The position numbers and the translations under genes are program-made. The notes under the pieces were generated by a model. That model saw nothing but the letters and a program-made list of their open reading frames with translations, was not told the DNA's origin and made no database searches. A DNA stretch of 41,903 bases from an uncultured Bacilli bacterium (GTDB lineage Bacteria; Bacillota_I; Bacilli_A; RF39; UBA660), in assembly GCA_947588765.1 (NCBI GenBank), contig CANPZG010000006.1, positions 1 to 41,903 on the forward strand, in the 5' to 3' direction. This document shows, one piece after another, positions 9,187 through 16,675 of this stretch (positions within the stretch are counted from its first letter, which is position 1; each line of letters opens with the position of its first letter).

Positions 9187-9618
9187 ATGAAGGAAGAAAA
9201 TATTAATGCTTTAGATGAAATACATAAGGGAGCAACAATGGGAATAGATGCTATATCTTTTATAATTGATAAAGTTAAAGATAAAAAGTTAAAAGAAGTA
9301 TTAAAAAAACAAGACAATGGTTATAAAGATATTGCTAAAAAAGTAGAAGATATATATACAAAATATGATGATGGTGAAGCCCATAGTACTAATTTAATGA
9401 ATAAAATGATGACTGATATGGGTATTGAAATGAAAACAATGAATGATACAAGTAATTCCAAAATTGCCGAAATATTATTACAAGGTGTTAATATGGGAAT
9501 TATTGAAGGTAGAAAAATATTAAATAAAAAGAAAATTAATACGGAAGTTGAATCAATTGTTAGTGATTATGTTACAATGCAAGAAAAAGCAGTTGAAGTA
9601 TTAAAAACTTATTTATAA
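9187..9618 (+). CDS. Small helical protein, possibly a ferritin-like (DUF2383-type) bundle
   Basis: About 143 residues, almost entirely helix-forming, with repeated phrases GATMGIDAISFIIDKV and GVNMGIIEGRKIL that look like two related helical hairpins. It resembles uncharacterised four-helix proteins of Clostridia, but I see no clear metal-binding EXXH motif. ATG 9187 has GGTGA at 9177-9181; an alternative ATG at 9175 overlaps that site and has no site of its own. It may be cotranscribed with the ATPase 45 bp upstream, since no terminator lies between. Function unknown. Confidence 0.7.
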   Translation: MKEENINALDEIHKGATMGIDAISFIIDKVKDKKLKEVLKKQDNGYKDIAKKVEDIYTKYDDGEAHSTNLMNKMMTDMGIEMKTMNDTSNSKIAEILLQGVNMGIIEGRKILNKKKINTEVESIVSDYVTMQEKAVEVLKTYL

Positions 9619-9620
9619 AA

Positions 9621-9643
9621 GCATGATTAATAGTCATGTTTTT
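9621..9643. terminator. Bidirectional terminator between convergent genes
   Basis: GCATGA (9621-9626) pairs with TCATGT (9634-9639) across a 7-base loop. T tracts follow on both strands, so it can end both the helical-protein gene and the XRE gene. Confidence 0.65.
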
Positions 9644-9890
9644 AATTATTTATTTTAATATTTTCTTTTTTATATTCAAAGATATCTTTAACATCACAAT
9701 TCAAGTAATTACAAAGTCTAGCTAAAACAATAATATCAATTCTTAGTAAATCACCAGTCATTAATCTTTTTAAAACTTTAAAATCAGTATTGGTATCTCT
9801 CATTAATTTATTAATACTAATATTCTTTTCTTTTAAAATATCTTTTAATTTAAATAAATAATAACCATTTTCAATTTCAACTTTATACAT
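9642..9890 (-). CDS. XRE-family small DNA-binding regulator, divergent from surface protein A
   Basis: 82 residues holding a Cro/CI-type helix-turn-helix: LKDILKEKNISINKLMRDTNTDFKVLKRLMTGDL, then IDIIVLARLCNYLNCDVKDIFEY. The last phrase is typical of the stand-alone HTH_26-like group. AGGAG lies 6 bases before the ATG at 9890. It is transcribed away from the surface-protein gene at 10019, and the shared intergenic region carries a perfect palindrome inside that gene's promoter. The simplest reading is that it controls the surface gene and perhaps itself. The same arrangement recurs at 22782-24845. Confidence 0.85.
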   Translation of the reverse strand: MYKVEIENGYYLFKLKDILKEKNISINKLMRDTNTDFKVLKRLMTGDLLRIDIIVLARLCNYLNCDVKDIFEYKKENIKINN

Positions 9891-9923
9891 AATTAACTCC
9901 TATTAACATAATAAAATTAAAAG

Positions 9924-9990
9924 TGGTTACTTGACTATTGGTTATATAACCAGTATAATGATAAGTGAATAAAATAGGTGAGTATAACCA
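9924..9990 (+). promoter_or_regulatory. Promoter of surface protein A with an operator-like palindrome in the spacer
   Basis: TTGACT (9931-9936) and TATAAT (9954-9959) are spaced 17 bp. The spacer holds the perfect 14-bp palindrome TGGTTATATAACCA (9939-9952). Half-sites repeat on both sides: TGGTTA at 9924-9929 and TATAACCA at 9983-9990. A protein on these sites would block RNA polymerase. The divergent XRE protein is the obvious candidate. AAGGAGA at 10004-10010 serves ATG 10019. Confidence 0.75.
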
Positions 9991-10018
9991 AGATATATAA
10001 TAGAAGGAGAGTAGTACC

Positions 10019-11905
10019 ATGGAAGATAAAAATAAAAGAAAAGGAATAATATATTTGGTAATAGCAGTAGTAACATTACTAGTGTTAATAGCAGGAGCAA
10101 CATATGCCTACTTTCAAGCAGTAACTGGTAATGGAGCAAATGCAAATATAAATGTGGGAGCAGGAACAACAGATCATTTAACATTCACTAAAAGTGGTGA
10201 TATAGCTTTAAATGTATCAGCGGATAATTTAAGTGAAGGTGATGGACTAGGTGTTTCAGAACAAACTAATGTAACAGCAACATTAGTAGCAAATAATACC
10301 CAATTGCCAACAGAAGAATATAAATATAATGTATATTTAGAAGTATTAGAAAATGATTTAGAGTATTCATCATATGAAACGGGAGCAGAACCTTTGGTAT
10401 TCAAAAATGAATATGATAAAACCTTAGGAAATAATAGAGATTATAATGGTTTAACAAATGGATATGAACCAAGACCAGAATTATTTTTAACAATAACGGC
10501 ACCAAGTGGTTTTAATAAAGAAATAGAAGGATTAAAACAAGCAACATTAACAAGTGATAATGATAGTTATGATATAACAGAATTAAGAGAAGGGATATAT
10601 GCCTTAGCCGAAGATTTTCCAATACAAGTAACAGCTACTGAAGAAGCTCATCAAAAGACAGATACATGGAAAATAACAGTAACATTTAAGAATTTAGATA
10701 GTGACCAACAATTAAATACCAACAAAAAATTTAGTGCAAGAATAATAATCCAAGCAGAAAAGATAGCAAATGATTTATCAGATGTATGTAGTGAAGGTGA
10801 ATTATTTGCAGATTGTATCAAAGAATTACATGATAAAAGTGTATATGGAGCAAGTAATTTAATATATCATGATGGAGAAGATGATGAAGCAAAAGGAGAA
10901 ACTTCTGGAGACTTAGAAGCCGGAGATAATTCATATAGATATGCAGGTTCATATGAAAAGGTAAATAACTATATTTGTCTTGGAACAAGTTGTACTGAAA
11001 ATTCTGATAACCTATTTAGAATAGTAGGAATCTTTGGAGATGATGGAATAAAAGTAGTAAAAGCTGATTATGCTAATAAAGAATTATTAGGTGAAGGATC
11101 AACAAAACCTGAAGGTGATGATGTAGATACAACAACGCATGGTTCACGTTATACAGGAAATCCTTATCAAGCAACAACAGGTAATAATGAAGAAAAAGAT
11201 GGATTTACACATAGATATAAAGGAAGTCTTAATCAAGTAGATAGATATAGATGGCAAGAAAACGGAAGTGAATCAACACCGGCAGATTGGAAAACAGCAT
11301 TATTAAACACGATTCATTTAAATACAAATTATTATAGTAAAATAGAGGACTCTTATAAAAGTTTAATAAAAAAGCATACATGGATATATGGAAATAAAAA
11401 TGCATCATGGGGTAATATAGCAACAGCAAAAGATGCGAAAACAGTATATAATAATGAATTAGGAACAAATGCTAAAGAAGAACAAAAAACAGATTTTCAA
11501 AATATAGGATTATTATATGTAAGTGATTATTTATATGGAGCAACACCAAACAATTGGAATAAACAACCATCTACAGGAACATGGAATTATAATATGAACT
11601 CAGGTAAAACTGATAAGGAAGGTAATCCAGCGGGAAGTTTTCCAGAAACACAAGTAAATAATGATTACCGCTCAGTTACAGATAGTAACTGGTTATACAT
11701 GGGCTTATGGGAATGGTTAATAACCATAAATAACGACCGTACCATTCCTGTCGGTGCGTTCCATGTGCGTGCTCCCGGTGATGTCCGCAGCTACTACGTC
11801 GGCACGCACCCGTTTGTGGTCCGCCCGTCCTTTTATCTCGAATCTAACGCGAAATATAAAAGTGGAACTGGCACAGCTTCAGATCCGTACATAATTTCTC
11901 AATAA
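10019..11905 (+). CDS. Surface protein A: SipW-type signal, TasA/camelysin-like N-domain, C-type-lectin-like variable tail
   Basis: 628 residues. Residues 1-30 form an uncleaved-looking basic and hydrophobic signal (KRKGIIYLVIAVVTLLVLI, then AGATYAYFQA) typical of SipW-dependent secreted proteins. About residues 35-245 form a beta-rich domain shared with the proteins at 23139 and 33824 (TTDHLTF, ADNLSE, LEYSSY, DTWKITVTFKNL, QQLNT). The C-terminal part ends in WLYMGLWEWLIT, then AFHVRAPGDV, VVRPSFYL and SGTGTASDPYIIS, resembling C-type-lectin-like tails of such proteins. There is no LPXTG anchor. The DNA for the last 60 or so residues changes abruptly to GC-rich, unlike the rest of the gene. 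Probably displayed on the surface or in the matrix; ligand unknown. Confidence 0.8.
   Translation: MEDKNKRKGIIYLVIAVVTLLVLIAGATYAYFQAVTGNGANANINVGAGTTDHLTFTKSGDIALNVSADNLSEGDGLGVSEQTNVTATLVANNTQLPTEEYKYNVYLEVLENDLEYSSYETGAEPLVFKNEYDKTLGNNRDYNGLTNGYEPRPELFLTITAPSGFNKEIEGLKQATLTSDNDSYDITELREGIYALAEDFPIQVTATEEAHQKTDTWKITVTFKNLDSDQQLNTNKKFSARIIIQAEKIANDLSDVCSEGELFADCIKELHDKSVYGASNLIYHDGEDDEAKGETSGDLEAGDNSYRYAGSYEKVNNYICLGTSCTENSDNLFRIVGIFGDDGIKVVKADYANKELLGEGSTKPEGDDVDTTTHGSRYTGNPYQATTGNNEEKDGFTHRYKGSLNQVDRYRWQENGSESTPADWKTALLNTIHLNTNYYSKIEDSYKSLIKKHTWIYGNKNASWGNIATAKDAKTVYNNELGTNAKEEQKTDFQNIGLLYVSDYLYGATPNNWNKQPSTGTWNYNMNSGKTDKEGNPAGSFPETQVNNDYRSVTDSNWLYMGLWEWLITINNDRTIPVGAFHVRAPGDVRSYYVGTHPFVVRPSFYLESNAKYKSGTGTASDPYIISQ
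11734..11840 (+). other. GC-rich patch in the 3' end of surface protein A
   Basis: By my count 66 of 107 bases are G or C (about 62%), while flanking DNA is strongly AT-rich. Codons change from A/T-ending (ata, aga, gca) to gtc, cgc, ccg, gcg and ttc. Many positions predicted to be exposed carry NNC or NNT codons (cat, cgt, gct, ccc, gat, cgc, agc, ggc, cac). The patch ends just before the conserved SGTGTxSxPYIIS terminus. It looks like a replaced cassette or a diversified region. Confidence 0.75.
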
Positions 11906-11949
11906 TTAAATAACAAATAATTCAATACATTACATAATATATATTATAG

Positions 11950-12192
11950 GTGATAATTATAATTTCTATTGTAATAGGTATAATATTATGTAGTATTGGA
12001 TTATTTTTATTATTAATTTATTTAAATTTATTTACAATTGGGTATAGTTTTTTAGATTTTGTTTATTTTATTATTAGAAACCCATATATGTATACTTTAA
12101 TAATAGGTATATTATTTATTTACTATGGTTTAGAAAGGAAAAAGATAAATGAATTTTTATTACGACATCACTTTAGATTTTTTAGAAAATAG
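11950..12192 (+). CDS. Small membrane protein with two transmembrane segments
   Basis: 80 residues with two hydrophobic spans (IIIISIVIGIILCSIGLFLL and MYTLIIGILFIYYGL) and a basic C-terminus. The frame has no ATG near its start. GTG 11950 overlaps the only ribosome-site-like sequence (GGTGAT); an ATA at 11959 sits where an ATG would be expected, so the start is uncertain. The 3' end overlaps the next gene by 44 bases in another frame, implying coupling. Function unknown. Confidence 0.55.
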   Translation: MIIIISIVIGIILCSIGLFLLLIYLNLFTIGYSFLDFVYFIIRNPYMYTLIIGILFIYYGLERKKINEFLLRHHFRFFRK

Positions 12193-12778
12193 TTATTCTT
12201 TTTATGAAATTGAAAAAACTGATAATTTTGTAGAAGTAAAGAAAATACCTTTATTTCAAGTAAGTAATAAAGTACTTAAAGATTTTATTAATAATAAAGT
12301 AAAAGTTAATCAAGATTTTTTAAATATTATTTATAATAAAACAATGTTAAAAAATAGTTATATAGAATATGCATGCATTTTAGCCGATAAAAATAATGCT
12401 ATTGCTTTAGAATTTAATGAAGAAGGAATAGTTACAAAATATAGTTCTTTATCTTTAATGGATGAACTTAATTTATTGGAAGTAATCTACACTATAAAAA
12501 ATATAGATATTGATTATAATATTATTTCGAAGAATTCTAAAAGTATGACATTAAGAAAAGAAAATATAATTAAAGATATAATAAAAAAAGAAATAACTAA
12601 ATTATATAATGATAAAAATATAAGTAAATTACAGTTTTTATATTTAGAGTGGTTTGATGATTTAGAAAGTGATATAGATAAAATATATAATACCATGCTA
12701 GATAAATTAAAGGATAATATCTCTAAAAAGGAAGAAAAAATATCAAAGATTATTGAAATGAGCTATAACAATGTATAA
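12149..12778 (+). CDS. Uncharacterised protein, DUF3603-like
   Basis: 209 residues beginning MNFYYDITLDFLENSYSFYE, then a VKKIPLFQV phrase and a central ALEFNEEGIVTKYSSLSLMDE stretch, with a long charged helix at the end. The order recalls the DUF3603 family of Bacilli; this match is from memory and tentative. AAAGGAAA precedes ATG 12149. It starts inside the end of the small membrane protein gene, so the two are likely cotranslated. No catalytic motif is recognised. Confidence 0.65.
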   Translation: MNFYYDITLDFLENSYSFYEIEKTDNFVEVKKIPLFQVSNKVLKDFINNKVKVNQDFLNIIYNKTMLKNSYIEYACILADKNNAIALEFNEEGIVTKYSSLSLMDELNLLEVIYTIKNIDIDYNIISKNSKSMTLRKENIIKDIIKKEITKLYNDKNISKLQFLYLEWFDDLESDIDKIYNTMLDKLKDNISKKEEKISKIIEMSYNNV

Positions 12779-12823
12779 TATTTTAAAAATAGGTCATTAT
12801 AAAAGTGTAAGGAATGGGAGAAT

Positions 12824-13381
12824 ATGAAAAAATTATTTTTAACTTTAGGAGTACTTTTAAGTTGTTTAGCGTTAACAGGTTGTGCTTTAACTAGATCAAC
12901 GGCCAAAGATGCTGTTAAATTATTCTTAGATCAATATAAGAATTTAAGTACAAGTGTCTTAACGGATTTGGAAGATGTAATTGATGGAGAAGATTTCACA
13001 GATAGTCAAGAAGAAAAATATCGAGATATTTTAAAGAAACAATATAGCGATTTAAAATATGAAATAGTTGATGAACAATATGATGGCGATACAGCAACAG
13101 TAGAAACCAAAATAACAGTTTATGATTTATACAAAGCTCAAAATGATGCAGCGAATTATTTAAATGACCATCAAGATGAATTTAAAGATGAAAATGGTAA
13201 CTATGATAATAATAAATTCTTAGATTACAAATTAGACCAAATGAAAAAAATGAGTGATACGGTTGAATATTCAATTACATTTGATGTTGTAAAAAATGAA
13301 GATGACAAATGGCAAGTTAAAGAATTAACTGATGATGATTTAGAAAAAATTCATGGTATCTACAATTATGATAATCAATAA
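12824..13381 (+). CDS. Lipoprotein of unknown function
   Basis: 185 residues with a type II signal peptide (MKKLFLTLGVLLSCLALTGC). Cleavage should leave Cys20 lipid-modified on the outer face of the membrane. The mature part is acidic and resembles DUF4878-type or NTF2-like lipoproteins: a helix (AKDAVKLFLDQYKNL) followed by strands (YEIVDEQYDGDTATVETKITVYD) and a closing VEYSITFDVVKNEDDKWQVKELTDDD. This fold assignment is inference. AAGG and GGGAG lie just upstream of ATG 12824, and a weak terminator follows. Confidence 0.8.
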   Translation: MKKLFLTLGVLLSCLALTGCALTRSTAKDAVKLFLDQYKNLSTSVLTDLEDVIDGEDFTDSQEEKYRDILKKQYSDLKYEIVDEQYDGDTATVETKITVYDLYKAQNDAANYLNDHQDEFKDENGNYDNNKFLDYKLDQMKKMSDTVEYSITFDVVKNEDDKWQVKELTDDDLEKIHGIYNYDNQ

Positions 13382-13403
13382 AAAGAGGGTAAAACCTTTT
13401 TTT
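13382..13403 (+). terminator. Weak terminator after the lipoprotein gene
   Basis: A stem of GAGGGT with ACCTTT (with G-T pairs) closes around AAA and runs into seven Ts. Confidence 0.5.
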
Positions 13404-13424
13404 AATTTTGGTAAAATATATTTG

Positions 13425-13540
13425 TTTTTAATTTTTTATTAAAAAGTAGTTGACAAATGTTTATCTTTTTAATATAATGTTAATAACAGAAGAACAATTC
13501 TGTTAAAAATTTTAAAATTAGATATTAACATTTTGTTAAT
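13425..13540 (+). promoter_or_regulatory. NAD-locus control module 1: promoter between inverted repeats, upstream of pncA
   Basis: In order: inverted repeat TTTTTAAT (13425-13432), five Ts, ATTAAAAA (13438-13445); GTAG; -35 TTGACA (13450-13455); 17 bp; -10 TATAAT (13473-13478); then TAACAGAA (13484-13491), six bases, TTCTGTTA (13498-13505). A further inverted repeat ATTAACA, TTT, TGTTAAT lies at 13524-13540. Everything up to the post -10 repeat recurs almost unchanged at 19432-19510 before the second NAD unit. Sites over the start of transcription suit repression, most likely by the locus NrtR (21962-22777). The regulator assignment is inference. Confidence 0.75.
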
Positions 13541-13554
13541 AAGAAAGGAGAAAA

Positions 13555-14142
13555 ATGACAAAAGATTTAGAGAATATGACGGAAGCTTTATTTATTATTG
13601 ATATGAATAATGGCTTTTGTAATAAGGGGCTACTTGCTGATACCACGATTAAAGGAATAGTAAATAATATTATTTCTTTAATAAAAGAAGAAAAGTATAT
13701 GAAAGGACAAGGATTATTCTTTGTAAATGATGCCCATACGAAAGAAAGTGTAGAACTATTAAGATATCCTGAACATTGCTTAAGGGGTAGTGAAGAAAGT
13801 GAGACTATTGAAGAATTGATGGTTTATGAAAAAGATGCCGACCAAATATTTTATAAAAATTCAACTTGTGCTTTGTTTGCTCCCGGAGTAATGGAAACAT
13901 TAAATAAGATGATAAATTTAAAAAGAGTTTATATCGCTGGATGTTTAACTGATATTTGTATTAAAAACTTTGCTATTAGTTTAAGATGTTACTTTGATGA
14001 ATATAATCGTAATATTGATATCGTAATAGTTACAAATACAGTTGAAAATTTAAAAGAAAATAGAGAAGAAGTAAAAGAAAATACTTTTAAAGAATTAGAA
14101 ACATCTGGAATAAAACTTGTAAGAAAGAAGGAGAGAAATTAA
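13555..14142 (+). CDS. pncA: Nicotinamidase (isochorismatase fold)
   Basis: Hydrolyses nicotinamide to nicotinate, the first step of NAD salvage. The triad is visible: Asp in LFIIDMNNGF, Lys in FYKNSTCALF and Cys in GCLTDICI. Metal-ligand-like residues occur in NDAHTKES and YPEHCLRGS. The length (195 residues) is normal for the family. GGAG lies 4 bases before ATG 13555. It is the first gene of a unit with pncB starting on the next base after its stop, which supports the nicotinamidase call over other isochorismatase-like hydrolases. Confidence 0.9.
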   Translation: MTKDLENMTEALFIIDMNNGFCNKGLLADTTIKGIVNNIISLIKEEKYMKGQGLFFVNDAHTKESVELLRYPEHCLRGSEESETIEELMVYEKDADQIFYKNSTCALFAPGVMETLNKMINLKRVYIAGCLTDICIKNFAISLRCYFDEYNRNIDIVIVTNTVENLKENREEVKENTFKELETSGIKLVRKKERN

Positions 14143-15594
14143 ATGAATAAAACAATGTTAACTGATTATTATGAATTTACTATGAGTGAGGCTTTATTTA
14201 AAGATGGAAGGAAAGATGATATCGCGGTATTTGATGCTTTTTATCGTCAACACTTATTTGGTTTAGGTTATGAACTAATGGGTGGTGTTGATGCCTTAAT
14301 AGATTTTATTAAAAATATTCATTTTACAGATGATGATATTCGTTATCTAAAAGAAAAAGGATTATATAGTGCTGAATTTTTAGAATATTTACGAAACTTT
14401 AAATTTACTGGTTCTATTTATGCCGTTCCCGATGGAACACCAATATTTCCTAATGAACCAATAGTAACAGTTGTAGCTCCCATAATTGAAGCGCAAATAG
14501 TTGAAACTTTTATTTTAAATCAATTAAATCCTAGTATTTTGTTTATGACGGCTGCCAGAAGAGTTGTTGATGCAGCTAAAAATATTCCAGTTATGGAGTT
14601 TGGGGCTCGTCGAGCTTTAGGTATGGATGCCTCAATTATTGCTAGTAAAAGTGCTTATATTGCTGGTTGTGCTAGTACTTCAAATACTTTAGTAGGTGAA
14701 AAATATGGTATTCCGATAAGTGGAACAATGGCCCATAGTTTCGTCGAAAGTTATGATAATGAATATGATGCTTTTTTAGCTTATGCTAAAACTCATCCTA
14801 ATAATTGTGTATTTCTTGTTGATACTTATGATGTCTTAAGAAGTGGCGTTAAAAATGCCATTAAAGTAGCTCAAGATTATTTGATTCCTAATGGTTATCG
14901 TCTTAAAGGCATAAGAATCGACTCTGGTGATTTAGCTTACCTTACTAAAGAAGCTAAAAGAATGTTGGTTGAAGCTAATATGGCTGATGCGACAATTTGT
15001 GTATCAAATGGTTTAACTGAAAACGAAATAAAATCATTATTAGATCAAGGAGCCGTAATAGATTCTATTGGTCTTGGCGACAACATTGTTTTACCAGATT
15101 ATGCTCGCGTAGGTTGTGTTTATAAACTTGCAGCCTTATACAAAAATGGCGATATAACTTCATTAATACCTAAAATAAAGGTTAGTGAAGCTGAAGTAAA
15201 AACTACCAATCCTAGTTTAAAAACAATCTATCGGTTTTATGATAAGGATACTAATTATGCGCTAGGTGATGTATTAGCCTTAAATAATGAAATAATACCA
15301 CAAGAAGAATTTACTTTTATTGACCCTAATAATGAACATCGGACCAAAACAATTACTAATTATCATGTTAGAAAACTTCAAGTACCAATTTTCTTAAATG
15401 GTAAATTAGTTTATCATGACCCAACAATTGAAGAAAAAAGATTATTAGTTAATAGAGAAATGGCAACTTTATATCCAGAAATTAAAAGAAGTGTAAAACC
15501 TTATCCTTACTTTGTAGACTTAACTCCTGATTTATTAGAATTAAAGAAAAGTATGATTAAAGAAATAAAAGGGTATGCTAGAGTTAGAAAATGA
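14143..15594 (+). CDS. pncB: Nicotinate phosphoribosyltransferase
   Basis: Joins nicotinate to PRPP to give nicotinate mononucleotide, using ATP. Family landmarks include LTDYYEFTMSEALF at the N-terminus, MEFGARRALGMDA, SNTLVGEKYGIPISGTMAHSFV with the conserved His, VDTYDV, and IRIDSGDL near the phosphate site. 483 residues is the usual length. It is directly downstream of pncA and overlaps the nudix gene by ATGA, giving one tight operon. AAGGAGAG precedes ATG 14143. Confidence 0.96.
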   Translation: MNKTMLTDYYEFTMSEALFKDGRKDDIAVFDAFYRQHLFGLGYELMGGVDALIDFIKNIHFTDDDIRYLKEKGLYSAEFLEYLRNFKFTGSIYAVPDGTPIFPNEPIVTVVAPIIEAQIVETFILNQLNPSILFMTAARRVVDAAKNIPVMEFGARRALGMDASIIASKSAYIAGCASTSNTLVGEKYGIPISGTMAHSFVESYDNEYDAFLAYAKTHPNNCVFLVDTYDVLRSGVKNAIKVAQDYLIPNGYRLKGIRIDSGDLAYLTKEAKRMLVEANMADATICVSNGLTENEIKSLLDQGAVIDSIGLGDNIVLPDYARVGCVYKLAALYKNGDITSLIPKIKVSEAEVKTTNPSLKTIYRFYDKDTNYALGDVLALNNEIIPQEEFTFIDPNNEHRTKTITNYHVRKLQVPIFLNGKLVYHDPTIEEKRLLVNREMATLYPEIKRSVKPYPYFVDLTPDLLELKKSMIKEIKGYARVRK

Positions 15595-16187
15595 TAAATA
15601 ATTTAAATGAAATAATTGAAAGCCTAAAAGTTAAGGAAAAGAGGTTAGTTGCTAGTTTAGAGGATGGTTACTTAGGTAAAAGAGTATATGAAGTTACATT
15701 AAATGATGGAACTAAAAGAAGATGTGAACAAATAACTAAAAGAAAAGATAATGGTGATGCTGTAGTAATTATTCCTCTTACCCCAACCGGAAATTTAATA
15801 ATGATAGTTGAATCTCGACCTATTGTTAAAGAAACTGTCGCCATTTCTTTTCCGGCCGGTATGGTTGATAAAGATGAAGATGCTCTAACAGCTGCTAAAA
15901 GAGAACTTTTCGAGGAAACTGGATATGTATCTAATAACTGGCAATTAATTGAATGGCATTATCAAGACCAAGGTTGTAGTAGGGCTATTATTAAAACTTT
16001 TTTAGCCGAAGGAGTAACTAAGGTTGCCAAACAACACCTAGATGGTACAGAAAACTTAAAAGTAATTGAAGTAGAAAAACAAGAATTAGATGATTTAATG
16101 GATAAAGCCTATGAAGAAAACTCATTAGTAAATAGTGCTAATACCAAAATTGCTTATATGTCTTTAAAATTAAAAAGAAAATTATAA
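15591..16187 (+). CDS. nudF: ADP-ribose pyrophosphatase-type nudix hydrolase
   Basis: 198 residues with a complete nudix box: G in AGMVDKDE, then TAAKRELFEETGYV, matching GX5EX7REUXEEXGU. The surrounding layout (RCEQITKRKDNGDAVVIIPLT before, and a Gln-rich WHYQDQGCSRA after) is that of ADP-ribose hydrolases, which return NAD breakdown products to the pool. It overlaps pncB by 4 bases. Substrate is inferred from box context and operon. Confidence 0.85.
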   Translation: MINNLNEIIESLKVKEKRLVASLEDGYLGKRVYEVTLNDGTKRRCEQITKRKDNGDAVVIIPLTPTGNLIMIVESRPIVKETVAISFPAGMVDKDEDALTAAKRELFEETGYVSNNWQLIEWHYQDQGCSRAIIKTFLAEGVTKVAKQHLDGTENLKVIEVEKQELDDLMDKAYEENSLVNSANTKIAYMSLKLKRKL

Positions 16188-16219
16188 TTAAAAATGCTAT
16201 AATAAAAAAGGAGGTTAAT

Positions 16220-16675
16220 ATGCAATATATTAATTTAGATCTTAATCCAGTGCTTCTTTATACTACTGATGATAAAAAACATTCTTTTTATGAGGATGTT
16301 TTACCTAGTGAAAGAGTTGAAGCAAGTGGAGTTTCGTTTCTGGATTTTAGTTTTGAAATTTTAATTAATGAGCGCTTATTTAAAAGTATAGAAAAAATAA
16401 AAAATCTATCTATTATTAACTATATTAATGAACCAAATGCTGTTGGTATTTACAAAAGGAAAACGGAAGATTTTTATCATGAATATATTAATGATAATAC
16501 AGGTCATATTGTTATTGATTGCCAATTTCCAACTTTGGAGGAAACTCTAAATATTGCTCGCCAAGATTACCAATTTTTATCAAGTAATATTAAAAATATT
16601 AATGATTTGGTAGAAAAAAATCAAAAATTACTTACTAAAAAACTAGAATTAAAAAGAAAGAAGGAAGATAAATGA
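16220..16675 (+). CDS. Uncharacterised protein within the NAD operon
   Basis: 151 residues, mixed alpha/beta, with a charged Lys-rich helix at the end (KKLELKRKKEDK). I do not recognise the family and see no catalytic motif, signal or membrane span. A strong AAGGAGG is 5 bases from ATG 16220, and an extended -10 (TGC then TATAAT, 16198-16203) lies in the gap after the nudix gene, so it may begin a sub-unit of the operon. It overlaps nadE by ATGA. Its place between NAD genes suggests a linked role, which is only context. Confidence 0.7.
   Translation: MQYINLDLNPVLLYTTDDKKHSFYEDVLPSERVEASGVSFLDFSFEILINERLFKSIEKIKNLSIINYINEPNAVGIYKRKTEDFYHEYINDNTGHIVIDCQFPTLEETLNIARQDYQFLSSNIKNINDLVEKNQKLLTKKLELKRKKEDK

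Noticed and set aside
9942-10184. Leu/Tyr-rich minus-strand frame over the start of surface protein A
   Set aside because: It overlaps the promoter, operator and signal peptide of the real gene, and its composition is the usual antisense of AT-rich DNA. The same applies to the frames at 23416, 24073, 24298 and 11229.
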